NCBI RefSeq assembly: GCF_008923365.1
Contig: NZ_WBMR01000085.1
Span: forward strand, 1 to 36,988
Length of the DNA: 36,988 bases
Source of the DNA: Actinomadura montaniterrae
GTDB taxonomy: Bacteria > Actinomycetota > Actinomycetes > Streptosporangiales > Streptosporangiaceae
Reading direction: 5' to 3'
Below, in pieces: positions 1 through 7,157 of the stretch; within the stretch, counting starts at the first letter, position 1, and every line of letters begins with the position of its first letter. Under the pieces are notes generated by a model. The model saw nothing but the letters and a program-made list of their open reading frames with translations, did not search any database and was not told where the DNA came from. Both the position numbers and the translations under genes were made by a program.

Positions 1-1
1 C

Positions 2-238
2 GCGGGGCCGGCCGACGCGCCGGCGCTGCTCGCCGCCTACCTGGCAGGCGCCACCGCGGGCGCGGCGGTGCCGGTGCCCGGCGGAATCGGCTCCACCGAG
101 GCCGCGCTGGTCGCTGCGCTGGCCGCCGGCGGCATCGCGCCCGGCCCGGCGCTGCACGCCGTGCTGGTGTTCCGGGCCGTCACGTTCTGGGCGCCCGTCC
201 CGGTCGGCGTGCTGGCCTGCCGGACGCTGCGCCGGTGA
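2..238 (+). CDS. Lysylphosphatidylglycerol synthase TM-region / YbhN-like membrane protein, C-terminal end (partial)
   Basis: Only the last 78 residues are in the window; the frame is open from the left edge and stops at TGA 236-238. The fragment carries the family's C-terminal hallmark: a PVPGGIGSTEAAL stretch, a hydrophobic helix, then VLVFRAVTFWAPV followed by a short basic tail (CRTLRR). In UPF0104/YbhN-like proteins this P-GG-G-x-E signature lies between the last membrane helices. These are integral membrane proteins related to the flippase domain of MprF, and some act in lipid or polyprenyl-lipid movement. The substrate cannot be told from this piece, and the start and number of membrane segments are outside the window. 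The match to the family tail is good; the exact function is unknown. Confidence 0.75.
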   Translation, partial: AGPADAPALLAAYLAGATAGAAVPVPGGIGSTEAALVAALAAGGIAPGPALHAVLVFRAVTFWAPVPVGVLACRTLRR

Positions 239-259
239 CCGCCTTTACGTTGTAGATCA

Positions 260-1069
260 TTAGATCCGGAAGACCGCCCGGGCGTTGCCGGACAGGAACG
301 CCTCGCGCGCCGCGTCGTCCAGGCCCAGCTCGTCCAGGCCCTTCAGCGCCCGCTCCGGCGCGATCATCGGGAAGTTCGTGCCGAACATGACCTTGTGGTG
401 CCGGTCCTGCGCCATGTACCGGACGAGCTCCGGCGGGTACCGGCGGACCGTGTACGCCGACGTGTCGATGTAGACGTTCGGGTGCTTGCGGCACACCGCG
501 ACCATCTCCTCCGTCCACGGGTACCCGATGTGGCCGCCCACGATGACCAGCTCCGGGAAGTCCAGCGCGACCTGGTCGACGTACGGGATCGGACGCCCCG
601 TCTCGCTCGGCCGCAGCGGGCCGGTGTGCCCCACCTGCGTGCAGAACGGGATCCCGAGGTCCACGCACGCGGCGAACAGCGGATAGAACCGCCGGTCCGT
701 CGGCGGCAGCTCCCACAGCCACGGCACCACCCGCAGGGCCTTGAAGCCCAGCTCGTCCACGCACCGCCGCAGCTCCCGGACGGCCTCCATCGGCCTGCGC
801 AGGTCGACCGACGCCACGCCCGCCAGCCGGTCCGGCGCCTGCGCGACGAACGACGCGACCTCGTCGTTGCTCACGAGCGCGCCCTCCGGGCCGTACCAGG
901 CGCTGATCAGCCCGACGTCCACCCCGCCGGCGTCCATGGCGCCGACCGTGACCGAGACCGGCACCTCCTCGTCCGGAGGCTTCTGCCCGGTCCACCGCCA
1001 CAGCGAGTCCAGCATCTCGTGGCGCAGGAACCGGACCGTGCCGTGCTGCATCCACGCGTCGACGATCAT
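260..1069 (-). CDS. Amidohydrolase family (PF04909-type) protein with altered metal-site motifs
   Basis: 269 residues. The start is ATG 1069, because GAGAGGAG lies about 5 bases upstream; an upstream in-frame start at 1138 has no such site. The protein looks like a TIM-barrel metal-dependent hydrolase: CTQVGHTGP and VGGHIGYPW supply two conserved histidines, followed by PNVYIDTSAY and the C-terminal block KVMFGTNFPMI. The family normally has an N-terminal D-x-H-x-H and a catalytic Asp in FGSDxP. Here the N-terminus reads MIVDAWMQH and the Asp is Asn (FGTNFP). The reaction is therefore uncertain; known relatives include decarboxylases and lactone or amide hydrolases. It is the only gene on this strand here and lies divergent to the exporter at 1343. 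Family call firm, substrate unknown. Confidence 0.8.
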   Translation of the reverse strand: MIVDAWMQHGTVRFLRHEMLDSLWRWTGQKPPDEEVPVSVTVGAMDAGGVDVGLISAWYGPEGALVSNDEVASFVAQAPDRLAGVASVDLRRPMEAVRELRRCVDELGFKALRVVPWLWELPPTDRRFYPLFAACVDLGIPFCTQVGHTGPLRPSETGRPIPYVDQVALDFPELVIVGGHIGYPWTEEMVAVCRKHPNVYIDTSAYTVRRYPPELVRYMAQDRHHKVMFGTNFPMIAPERALKGLDELGLDDAAREAFLSGNARAVFRI

Positions 1070-1239
1070 CCCGTCTCCTCTCGACGAGCCGATTATCGTG
1101 TGGAGCCCGCGCCGCCGCGCTGGTAGCCTCGCGCCCATGTCCGGCCCGGAGGCGAACAGACGCTGACCCCCGGCGCGCCCGGCCCCTCGACGGCCGCCGC
1201 GCCGCGGTGCGGGCCGCCCTCCGACGCGATCGCGTCACC

Positions 1240-1275
1240 ATGAGGGCCTTCTCTTCTCGCCGCCGCCGTCGCTGA
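1240..1275 (+). CDS. Candidate leader peptide MRAFSSRRRRR upstream of the MFS exporter
   Basis: An 11-codon ORF (ATG 1240, TGA 1273-1275) lies 67 bases upstream of the exporter start. It ends in five arginine codons in a row (CGC CGC CGC CGT CGC). Chloramphenicol- and macrolide-type resistance genes are often controlled by stalling of ribosomes on short leader ORFs, so the position in front of a Cmx-like exporter and the biased sequence make a regulatory role plausible. I could not identify a convincing alternative hairpin pair by eye. A second short ORF, MSGPEANRR (1137-1166), lies further upstream. This is inference from position and composition. Confidence 0.35.
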   Translation: MRAFSSRRRRR

Positions 1276-1342
1276 CGGCCGTCCGCGGCACTGCCCCCAC
1301 CGATTCAGCGCACCCACCGTTCGCCGTCTCGGGAGTTCCGCC

Positions 1343-2506
1343 TTGCCTCTCGCCGTCTACGTCCTCGGCCTCGCCGTGTTCGCCCAGGGCACCTCGGAGT
1401 TCATGCTGTCGGGCCTGCTGCCCGGCATCGCCGCCGGCCTGCACGTGTCCGTGCCCGCTGCCGGGCTGCTCACCTCGGCCTTCGCCATCGGCATGGCGGC
1501 CGGCGCGCCGGCCATGTCGCTGCTCGCGCGGCGCCGGCGACGCCGCCGCGCCCTGCTCGCGTTCCTGTCCGCCTTCATCGCCACCCACGTGCTCGGCGCC
1601 GTCACCACCAGCTACGCCGTCCTGCTCGCCACCCGCGTCGCCGCCGCGCTCGCCAACGCCGGGTTCTGGGCGGTCGCGCTCGCCGCCGCCGTCGCGCTCG
1701 TCCCGCCGGACGCCCGGGCCCGCGCCACGTCCGTCGTCGTCGGCGGCGTCACCGTCGCGTGCGTCGCGGGCGTCCCCGCCGGCGCGCTGCTCGGCGGCCA
1801 CTTCGGCTGGCGCTCGGCGTTCTGGGCGGTGGCCCTCGTATCGCTGCCCGCGCTCGCCGCCATCGCCCGGACGATCCCGGACGACCGCGCCCCCGCCGCG
1901 AGCGCGGCCGGCGAGCTGCGCGTCCTGTCCTCGCGGCCGCTCCTCGCCGCCCTCGCGACGAACGCGCTGTTCCAGGGCGCGACGTTCTGCACCTTCACCT
2001 ACCTCGCGCCGCTCGCGACGCACGTCACCGGCGTCGGCGCCGCCTGGGTGCCCGCGCTGCTGGCGCTGTTCGGGCTCGGCTCCTTCGCGGGCGTCACGAT
2101 CGGCGGCCGCGTCGCCGACGCCCACCCGCGCACCCTGATCGTCGCCGGGATGGCCGCGCTGGCCGCCGGCTGGACCGCCCTCGCCCTCACCGCGGGCTCC
2201 CCTCTGGCCGCCGTGCCGCTGGTGTTCGTCCAGGGCATGCTGGCCTTCGGCACCGGACCCGCGCTCATCGCCCGCGTCCTGCACCTGGCCGACGGCGCGC
2301 CGACGCTCGCCGGCGGGCTCACCACCGCGGCGTTCAACGTCGGCGCGACGATCGGCCCGTGGCTCGGCGGCCTCACGATCGGCGCGGGCCTCGGCTACCG
2401 CTCCCCCGCCTGGATGAGCGCCCTGCTCATGGCGTGCGCCCTCGCCACGGCGTCGGCGCCGCTTCTCAGGTCTGGTTCTGCAGCAACGCCTTCGCCGACC
2501 CGGTGA
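1343..2506 (+). CDS. MFS exporter of the Cmx/CmlR chloramphenicol-efflux type
   Basis: 387 residues, about 12 membrane segments. The start is TTG 1343, supported by CGGGAG seven bases upstream and by the N-terminus MPLAVYVLGLAVFAQGTSEF, which matches the usual start of Cmx/Cml-type exporters. The FAQGTSEFMLSGLLPGIA block in helix 1, the Arg-rich loop between helices 2 and 3 (LLARRRRRRR) and the helix 5 region with GVPAGALLGGHFGWR are typical of drug:H+ antiporters of this group. The likely role is efflux of chloramphenicol or a related small molecule across the plasma membrane; the substrate is inferred from similarity only. The last 41 bp overlap the 3' end of the convergent esterase gene. 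A candidate leader peptide precedes it. Confidence 0.85.
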   Translation: MPLAVYVLGLAVFAQGTSEFMLSGLLPGIAAGLHVSVPAAGLLTSAFAIGMAAGAPAMSLLARRRRRRRALLAFLSAFIATHVLGAVTTSYAVLLATRVAAALANAGFWAVALAAAVALVPPDARARATSVVVGGVTVACVAGVPAGALLGGHFGWRSAFWAVALVSLPALAAIARTIPDDRAPAASAAGELRVLSSRPLLAALATNALFQGATFCTFTYLAPLATHVTGVGAAWVPALLALFGLGSFAGVTIGGRVADAHPRTLIVAGMAALAAGWTALALTAGSPLAAVPLVFVQGMLAFGTGPALIARVLHLADGAPTLAGGLTTAAFNVGATIGPWLGGLTIGAGLGYRSPAWMSALLMACALATASAPLLRSGSAATPSPTR

Positions 2507-3281
2507 GCGCCGGCAGGTAGCCCAGCCGATGCCCCTTGGCGGTCGGGTGGTAGCTGGAGCCGATCGGGATCGTCACCGCGTGCAGCCAGTCGTCGCCGGA
2601 GCACAGCTCGTGCCCGGAGAACTCGTCGCGGACGTCCGACCAGGTGAACCCGGCCCGCCCGGCCGCCGCCTTCACGACGCCGTCGAGCACGTCGGCGGCG
2701 CCGTTCAGCGCCGTCCGCTTGGTGTTGCTCAGCCCCACGCACACGCTCACGATCTTGTAGAGGTGCGGGTACCCGAGCACCACCACCCGCGCGCCCGGCG
2801 CCTTCGCCCGGACCTTGCCGTACAGCGAGTCGAGCCGGCCCGGCAGCGTGTTCTTCATGAAGCTCTCCGCCGACGCCACCGCGCTCTGGCACGTCGACGC
2901 CGAATGCAGCACGCACGTCTCCATCACGTCGCTGAACCCGGCGTCATTCCCGCCGACGGTCATGCTGACCAGCGTCGTCGCCGAGCTCAGCGCGCCGAGC
3001 TGCCCCGACGCCACCGTCGCGGTCGTCGCACCCGAGCACGCGGCGAACGTGAACGAGCTCGTCCCGTTCGCCGCGGCCCACAGTTTCGGATAGGCGTTGT
3101 TGCTCCGGTTGCACGCCCCGCTGGCCGGGTCGTAATCCCCCGCCCCCGTACCGGACGAGTAGGAGTCGCCGAGGGCGACGTAGTTCGTCCCGGCCGCCGA
3201 AGCGGACCCGGACCAGGTGATCATGCCGGCGGCGAAGGTCACCGCACCGAAAACGGCCATACAGGGGCGGGAGAGGCGCAT
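2466..3281 (-). CDS. Secreted SGNH/GDSL-family lipase/esterase
   Basis: 271 residues. ATG 3281 is chosen because GGAG lies 5 bases upstream and a signal peptide follows directly: basic MRLSRP, hydrophobic core, and ASA-A cleavage region near residue 30. The mature part starts TNYVALGDSYSSG, with the block I nucleophile Ser40. Block III is VGGNDAGF, and block V is SSYHPTAKGH with the catalytic His. Six cysteines (in GACNRS, AACSGA, METC, STCQS, VSVCVG, ELCSGD) match the three disulfides of the Streptomyces SGNH lipase/esterase group. It is expected to be exported by Sec and to hydrolyse lipid or ester substrates outside the cell. Its 3' end overlaps the MFS gene by 41 bp. Family call is firm; natural substrate unknown. 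Confidence 0.9.
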   Translation of the reverse strand: MRLSRPCMAVFGAVTFAAGMITWSGSASAAGTNYVALGDSYSSGTGAGDYDPASGACNRSNNAYPKLWAAANGTSSFTFAACSGATTATVASGQLGALSSATTLVSMTVGGNDAGFSDVMETCVLHSASTCQSAVASAESFMKNTLPGRLDSLYGKVRAKAPGARVVVLGYPHLYKIVSVCVGLSNTKRTALNGAADVLDGVVKAAAGRAGFTWSDVRDEFSGHELCSGDDWLHAVTIPIGSSYHPTAKGHRLGYLPALTGSAKALLQNQT

Positions 3282-3621
3282 CTGAACTCCGGGGCGACGT
3301 ACCGAATCGAGTCCCCCACCACATACCCGCCCCACCATTCCCCCAAGCCCCGACCTGATCAACTTTATTTCGTCACATTCCGCCATTGAAATGGCGGACA
3401 GCAAGGCATCACCGCATTAACGTCATACTCGGACGACTCTCGCCCGTCACACCCTCACCAGCCGTACCAGCGGCACCACCCCCGGCCATCGCGGGACCAC
3501 CCGGTGCCGCAGGGGTGCCCGCACCCGCCATTTCCCTTGAGCCAGAAATAGGCGAAGCGCAAACCATCCATTCCCCTTGCATACCGCGAACGCATTATTG
3601 CCCGGACGACTTCCGGACCGG
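3282..3621. other. Intergenic region, 340 bp, no supported gene
   Basis: This stretch lies between the esterase start and the end of the Cys-motif gene. It is visibly richer in A and T than the flanking genes, especially 3340-3420 and 3540-3610, and should hold the esterase promoter. A 79-codon ORF on the + strand (3386-3625) has proline/alanine-rich filler sequence, no ribosome site and no recognisable motif, so I do not call it a gene. No clear repeat was found. Confidence 0.6.
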
Positions 3622-4185
3622 CTAGCTCCCTTTGCGGTAGCGCTCGTATTCGCGGGCGAGGATGTCGAACGGCATGGACGGCCAGCGGGTGAGCGCGCCG
3701 GTCTCCCGGTCGACGACCAGCAGCGGGCTCACGTCGTCGCCGGTGTCGAGCGCGCGGCGGACGACGAACCCATACGGGAATTCCTCGACGACAAGCGGCA
3801 CGGGACGAGAGCCGGCCGCGAAATGGGCGTCGGCGCGGCGCCAGGCCTCGGCACGGTCGACGGCGACCGGGCGCACGGCGTACGCGGCGAGGACGTCGGA
3901 CACGCCTTGCAGGGTCCGGCAGTCGGGGGTGCCGCAGCCGCTGCAGATCTCGCGGCCGTGCGGGTCATCGTCGGGGCGGTGCGCAGCCATCACGCAGGTG
4001 AGCGCGGCCGAGCAGGCCAGCACGAGCCGCCGCGCGTCGACCGAGAACCGGCGGCTGTACGGGTCGAGCCGCTCGTCGCGGCCGAGCGCGACCTCGATCG
4101 CGTGCGCGTCGGCGCGCATCGCCGCCGTCATCACCGCATGCACCCGCTGGCGTACCTGGTGGTGTGTCCAGGCGGCCCGCCTCAC
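3622..4185 (-). CDS. Hypothetical protein with CxxCx4C motif, coupled to an RsbW-like ATPase
   Basis: 187 residues from GTG 4185, which overlaps the TGA of the upstream ATPase gene (GTGA), so the two are probably translated together. Visible elements are a helical N-terminal part rich in Arg/His, a cysteine cluster CSGCGTPDC at residues 81-89 (C81, C84, C89, with C58 and C64 nearby) that could bind zinc or another metal, and a C-terminal part with PLLVVDRETGALTRWPS. The C-terminal block vaguely resembles YrhB/immunity-protein-like domains, where a conserved D-R-x-T-G strand precedes a tryptophan, but this is weak. I do not recognise the family with certainty. The context (anti-sigma-type ATPase, Scr1-type regulator nearby) suggests a regulatory rather than metabolic role. 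Confidence 0.7.
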   Translation of the reverse strand: MRRAAWTHHQVRQRVHAVMTAAMRADAHAIEVALGRDERLDPYSRRFSVDARRLVLACSAALTCVMAAHRPDDDPHGREICSGCGTPDCRTLQGVSDVLAAYAVRPVAVDRAEAWRRADAHFAAGSRPVPLVVEEFPYGFVVRRALDTGDDVSPLLVVDRETGALTRWPSMPFDILAREYERYRKGS

Positions 4186-4607
4186 GCCGACCACTCCCCC
4201 GCGAACACGGCGGTCACCGTCCGGCCCCTGTCGTTGCCGTGCCAGCCCCAGCTCTCGGCGGTGAGCGAGATCGTGCGCAGCCCGCGCCCGCCCTCGGCGA
4301 GTTCGGCCGCGTGCAGCACGACGGGCTCGCCCGGCCCGCCCTGGTCGGCCACGGACACCGCGACGCGGCCGGCGTGCCGCGCCACCTCGACGGTGAACGC
4401 GCCGCCTTCCTGGCCGGACTTGGTGTGCCGGAGCGCGTTGACGACAAGTTCGTCGGCGGCGAGCAGCACGTCGTCGAGGTAAGGGCAGCCGGCCAGCAGG
4501 CAGCCGACGAAGCGGCGGACGGCGCGGGCCTGCTCGGCACCGCCGGGGAACGAGCGCCGCCAGCACAGCGGCGCGGACTCGGCTTCGCGGAGCATCGTCG
4601 AACACAT
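4182..4607 (-). CDS. RsbW-like ATP-binding protein (HATPase_c_2, anti-sigma-type)
   Basis: 141 residues. ATG 4607 has GAGGTG five bases upstream. The GHKL ATPase motifs are visible: N-box DELVVNALRH (E53, N57), G1 box DQGGPGEP near residue 88, and G2 box EGGRGLRTI near 107. The protein has only the ATPase domain, as in RsbW/SpoIIAB-type serine kinases that hold sigma factors or phosphorylate anti-sigma antagonists. Actinomycetes carry dozens of such orphans, often beside Scr1/DUF397 genes. It overlaps the next gene by 4 bp and is divergent from the XRE regulator at 4935. The partner sigma factor is not visible. Confidence 0.82.
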   Translation of the reverse strand: MCSTMLREAESAPLCWRRSFPGGAEQARAVRRFVGCLLAGCPYLDDVLLAADELVVNALRHTKSGQEGGAFTVEVARHAGRVAVSVADQGGPGEPVVLHAAELAEGGRGLRTISLTAESWGWHGNDRGRTVTAVFAGEWSA

Positions 4608-4934
4608 GAGGACACCTCGGTCGGGACGGACATTCGCGTTGCGGATCAGTCGGGACACCCTTGTTCCGCAGGCCGATCGTCACACCGAGTCGCGCCTCGA
4701 GTCCGAAGAACCGGCGACCTATCGGGCTCGACGGGGTTATTGGCACGGGCGGCCCTCGCACGACCGAAGCCCGCCCGTGCAAATCCCGCACGTGCTGATT
4801 TCGCGATCCGCTCTCCGGCCCGTGCCGATATCGACGTCATGCCCGCTTGCGGTCGCTACATTGCCCTCGACGACAGTCACGGAAAGTCATGGATCCGCAC
4901 ATACGGTCATCGCTCCGTCTCAGGGAGGCGACTC
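4608..4934. other. Divergent promoter region, 327 bp, with an inverted repeat
   Basis: This region separates the ATPase gene (left) from the Scr1-type regulator (right). It contains an inverted repeat with 10-bp perfect arms, GCACGGGCGG at 4743-4752 and CCGCCCGTGC at 4771-4780, with an 18-base loop. A TACATT box near 4857 could serve as a -10 element for the regulator, but no clear -35 box fits. No gene is supported here, although a GC-rich reading frame runs through it. Confidence 0.5.
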
Positions 4935-5816
4935 ATGCCGAGCCCGTACGTCCGCCGCCGTCGGCTCGCCGCCGAGATCCGCAGGCTCCGCGAGAGCCAT
5001 GGCCTGACCACCGACGCTCTGGCCCGGCTGCTGTACCAGTCCCGGACCAAGATCACTCGTCTCGAGAACGCCCAGGTCCGCCCCGACCTCGCCGACATCA
5101 TGAACATGCTCGACGCCCTGGGGATCACCGGCGGCCGCCACGACCGCATTCTCCAGCTGGCCCGCGAGGCCGCCCATAAAGGCTGGTGGGACCGCTACGG
5201 CATGTCCATGGGCCCTCGCCAGAAACTCTACGCCGACCTCGAATACAGCGCGGAATCCGTACGCGAGTACAACCAGACCGTGATGCCCGCGGTCTTGCAG
5301 GCGCCCGAGTTCATCTCAGCGCTCGTGGAACTGGACGAATGCCAAGGCAAGCTCGACTACGTTCCGGAGCGCATGGCCGAGGCACGCGTTCGACGGCAAC
5401 AGGAACTCCTTCGGCCAGAAGGTCCCTCCTACGAGACCGTTTTGGACGAGTGCGTGATTCACCGGCTGGCTGTACCACCGCAGGCGATGGCCGCCCAACT
5501 CCGTCACATGATCAGGGTGGTCGCCGCGAACGAACGGGTGGCCATCCGTGTGCTCCGGCACGACGCCAGGATTCCGGGAGGCTTCCTTCCCAAATCGGCG
5601 TTCTACCTCTACACCTTCGCAGAGCCAGGCGACTCGCCCTTGGCGGTGGTCGACACCGTCACCACCGACCTGGTGTTGACCCAGCGAGGCGATGTGGCGC
5701 GATACACCAGAATCTATGACCGCCTGCGAGAGGCCGCCCTGCCTCGTGAAGACAGCATCACGTTCCTCGATCGGGTAGCCAACGAGCTCTCCGAGCAGAC
5801 AGGATCGAGGGCATGA
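4935..5816 (+). CDS. XRE-family regulator of the Scr1 type (HTH plus DUF5753)
   Basis: 293 residues. ATG 4935 is supported by GGGAGG seven bases upstream; the open frame extends much further 5' but without a better start. The N-terminal HTH (about residues 5-65) reads RRRRLAAEIRRLRESHGLTT through SRTKITRLENAQVRPD. The rest has the DUF5753 pattern: YADLEYSAESVREYNQTVMP, VRRQQELL, a basic central segment, PGGFLPKSAFYLYTFAEP, and the C-terminal IYDRLREAALPREDS block. Such proteins bind DNA and are paired with a small DUF397 protein that modulates them, as in the Scr1-type pairs of streptomycetes. The stop overlaps the DUF397 start (ATGA), confirming an operon. The targets are unknown. Confidence 0.9.
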   Translation: MPSPYVRRRRLAAEIRRLRESHGLTTDALARLLYQSRTKITRLENAQVRPDLADIMNMLDALGITGGRHDRILQLAREAAHKGWWDRYGMSMGPRQKLYADLEYSAESVREYNQTVMPAVLQAPEFISALVELDECQGKLDYVPERMAEARVRRQQELLRPEGPSYETVLDECVIHRLAVPPQAMAAQLRHMIRVVAANERVAIRVLRHDARIPGGFLPKSAFYLYTFAEPGDSPLAVVDTVTTDLVLTQRGDVARYTRIYDRLREAALPREDSITFLDRVANELSEQTGSRA

Positions 5817-6001
5817 CCAAGAACTTCCACGGCTGGCGCAAATCACGCCACAGCGAGCCGAATGGTGGTTGCGTTGAGGCTGGTCGAGCCGTCGACGGCA
5901 CGATCGGTGTCCGCGACACGAAGCTCGATCGGAGCCCCGTCCTCGAGTTCTCCCCGGCCGAGTGGACGCGCTTCCTGAACCGCATCCGCCACGAGGCCTG
6001 A
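5813..6001 (+). CDS. DUF397 domain protein
   Basis: 62 residues. ATG 5813 overlaps the TGA of the regulator by 4 bp. The sequence is typical DUF397: WRKSRHSEPNGGCVEAG at the N-terminus, IGVRDTKLDRSPVLEF in the middle and EWTRFLNRIRHEA at the end. DUF397 proteins act as partners or antagonists of the adjacent Scr1-type XRE regulator. No signal peptide or membrane segment. The family call is secure; biochemical details are known for few members. Confidence 0.92.
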   Translation: MTKNFHGWRKSRHSEPNGGCVEAGRAVDGTIGVRDTKLDRSPVLEFSPAEWTRFLNRIRHEA

Positions 6002-6055
6002 CCGCGACCCGCCGTACTGATCATCGACCGCCGGATGGCGTGGGAGGATTCCTGG

Positions 6056-6532
6056 GTGGGTGGTCGGGCTGTGGGGCGGCGGGGGCTTGTCTGGGTTTGG
6101 CGGAGGTTGGGCGGGCGGGTGCAGTGGCGGCTTGCGCGGTTCCGGCATGACACGTTCCTCGTCTATGCGGCCGGCGTCGTCCGAGATGAGCAGGGGCGGG
6201 TTCTGCTGTTGCGGCATCGGCTGTGGCCCGAGTACCGCGCGTGGGGACTGCCCGGCGGCTACGTGAACGCGGGCGAGCGGCTGCAGGACGGCGTGGCCCG
6301 CGAGATACGGGAGGAGACCTCGCTGGAGGTGGAGGTCGACGGGACCCCGTTTCACGTCGCCAGCGGTTTCCGCCATCGGGTGGAGGCGTACTACGAGGCC
6401 AGGGTGACGGGTGGGCGGCTGTCGCTCGATCCGGCAGAGGTCCTAGAGGCGCGCTGGTGCGGGGCCGACGAGGTGCCGGACGAGATGTCCGTGCGGCTCC
6501 GGCCTCTTGTGGTCTCCCTGTTCCGCTCCTAA
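6056..6532 (+). CDS. NUDIX hydrolase
   Basis: 158 residues from GTG 6056, preferred because GGGAGG lies 8 bases upstream; an in-frame ATG at 6035 has no ribosome site. A basic, Trp-rich N-terminal segment (VWRRLGGRVQWRLARF) precedes the NUDIX fold. The Nudix box occupies about residues 68-90: GGYVNAGERLQDG followed by REIREETSLEV. It satisfies G-x5-E-x7-R-E-U-x-E-E, with Ser in place of the usual final Gly. The enzyme should hydrolyse a nucleoside diphosphate linked to another group, with Mg2+; the substrate cannot be predicted. The gene lies 54 bases after DUF397 and may be read with it. Confidence 0.88.
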   Translation: MGGRAVGRRGLVWVWRRLGGRVQWRLARFRHDTFLVYAAGVVRDEQGRVLLLRHRLWPEYRAWGLPGGYVNAGERLQDGVAREIREETSLEVEVDGTPFHVASGFRHRVEAYYEARVTGGRLSLDPAEVLEARWCGADEVPDEMSVRLRPLVVSLFRS

Positions 6533-6707
6533 GCGCCCAACGCTGGACGAACGGGACGGTGGTCGCTGGCGTCGTATCCGCTATGCGCGTCTTGCGGTGG
6601 GGTGGTGCCGAAGGCGTTCCGTGCCGACATTATCGCGACTGGGACAACTGGCAGCACAAGAAGCCCCTGGCCGACCACTGAGCCCCACTGGCCGCGAAAG
6701 GCTGGCG

Positions 6708-7145
6708 TTGACGTTGAGTAGCGAACACGAGCTACGGAAGTCCTATCGGTCCGTGCTTGTCTCGTTCTGGTCCGTTGGAGCGGTGCTGGCCGCCGCCATG
6801 GCGCTGGCGGCCGGTGTCGCGGTCGGTATCGCCAACTTCATCTTCTTGGTCGTCGCTCTTCCATTCGCGTTGAATGCGTGGCGGTTCCAGCGCGAGTCGG
6901 TAGAACGCGAGCGTGACGGCGTGGTTCTTCGACGTCTGAGGGATCGGCGGATCCTCTGGTCGCAGATGTCAGAGGTCCGGGCCGAGAAGACGGTGACCGG
7001 GAGGCGCCTACTCCTGGTGCTGCACGATGGCGAAACCGTCGCTCTTCCTGTTCCGTGCGATCTTGGGCCCGTGAAGGAGCGGGACTTCGACGGGAAGGCG
7101 GAGGCGCTGCGTGCGTGGCGGAGCGACGGTCGGGCGCGCACCTAG
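6708..7145 (+). CDS. PH-like domain membrane protein (bPH6 type)
   Basis: About 145 residues from TTG 6708, which has GAAAGG six bases upstream; a second TTG at 6714 is possible, and a longer frame opens at 6507 within the NUDIX gene but looks non-coding there. Two membrane segments lie at about residues 15-60 (VLVSFWSVGAVLAAAMALAA and ANFIFLVVALPFAL). A soluble part with alternating strands follows (GVVLRRLRDRRILWSQMSEV, RRLLLVLHDGETVALPVP), the usual layout of small actinobacterial PH-like proteins. Function is unknown. The gene ends 12 bp before the convergent lipoprotein gene. Family resemblance is moderate. Confidence 0.65.
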   Translation: MTLSSEHELRKSYRSVLVSFWSVGAVLAAAMALAAGVAVGIANFIFLVVALPFALNAWRFQRESVERERDGVVLRRLRDRRILWSQMSEVRAEKTVTGRRLLLVLHDGETVALPVPCDLGPVKERDFDGKAEALRAWRSDGRART

Positions 7146-7157
7146 CGGATCCATGAC

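Noticed and set aside
3386..3625. 79-codon ORF on the + strand
   Set aside because: Pro/Ala-rich filler, no ribosome site and no recognisable motif; it lies in an A+T-richer intergenic region.
4164..4934. N-terminal extension of the Scr1-type regulator
   Set aside because: It overlaps the divergent ATPase gene and the promoter region; the HTH begins right after ATG 4935, which has a good ribosome site.
6583..6681. 32-codon ORF ending in YRDWDNWQHKKPLADH
   Set aside because: The aromatic/basic composition is unusual and it might be a fragment of a lost gene, but it has no clear ribosome site and I recognise no family.
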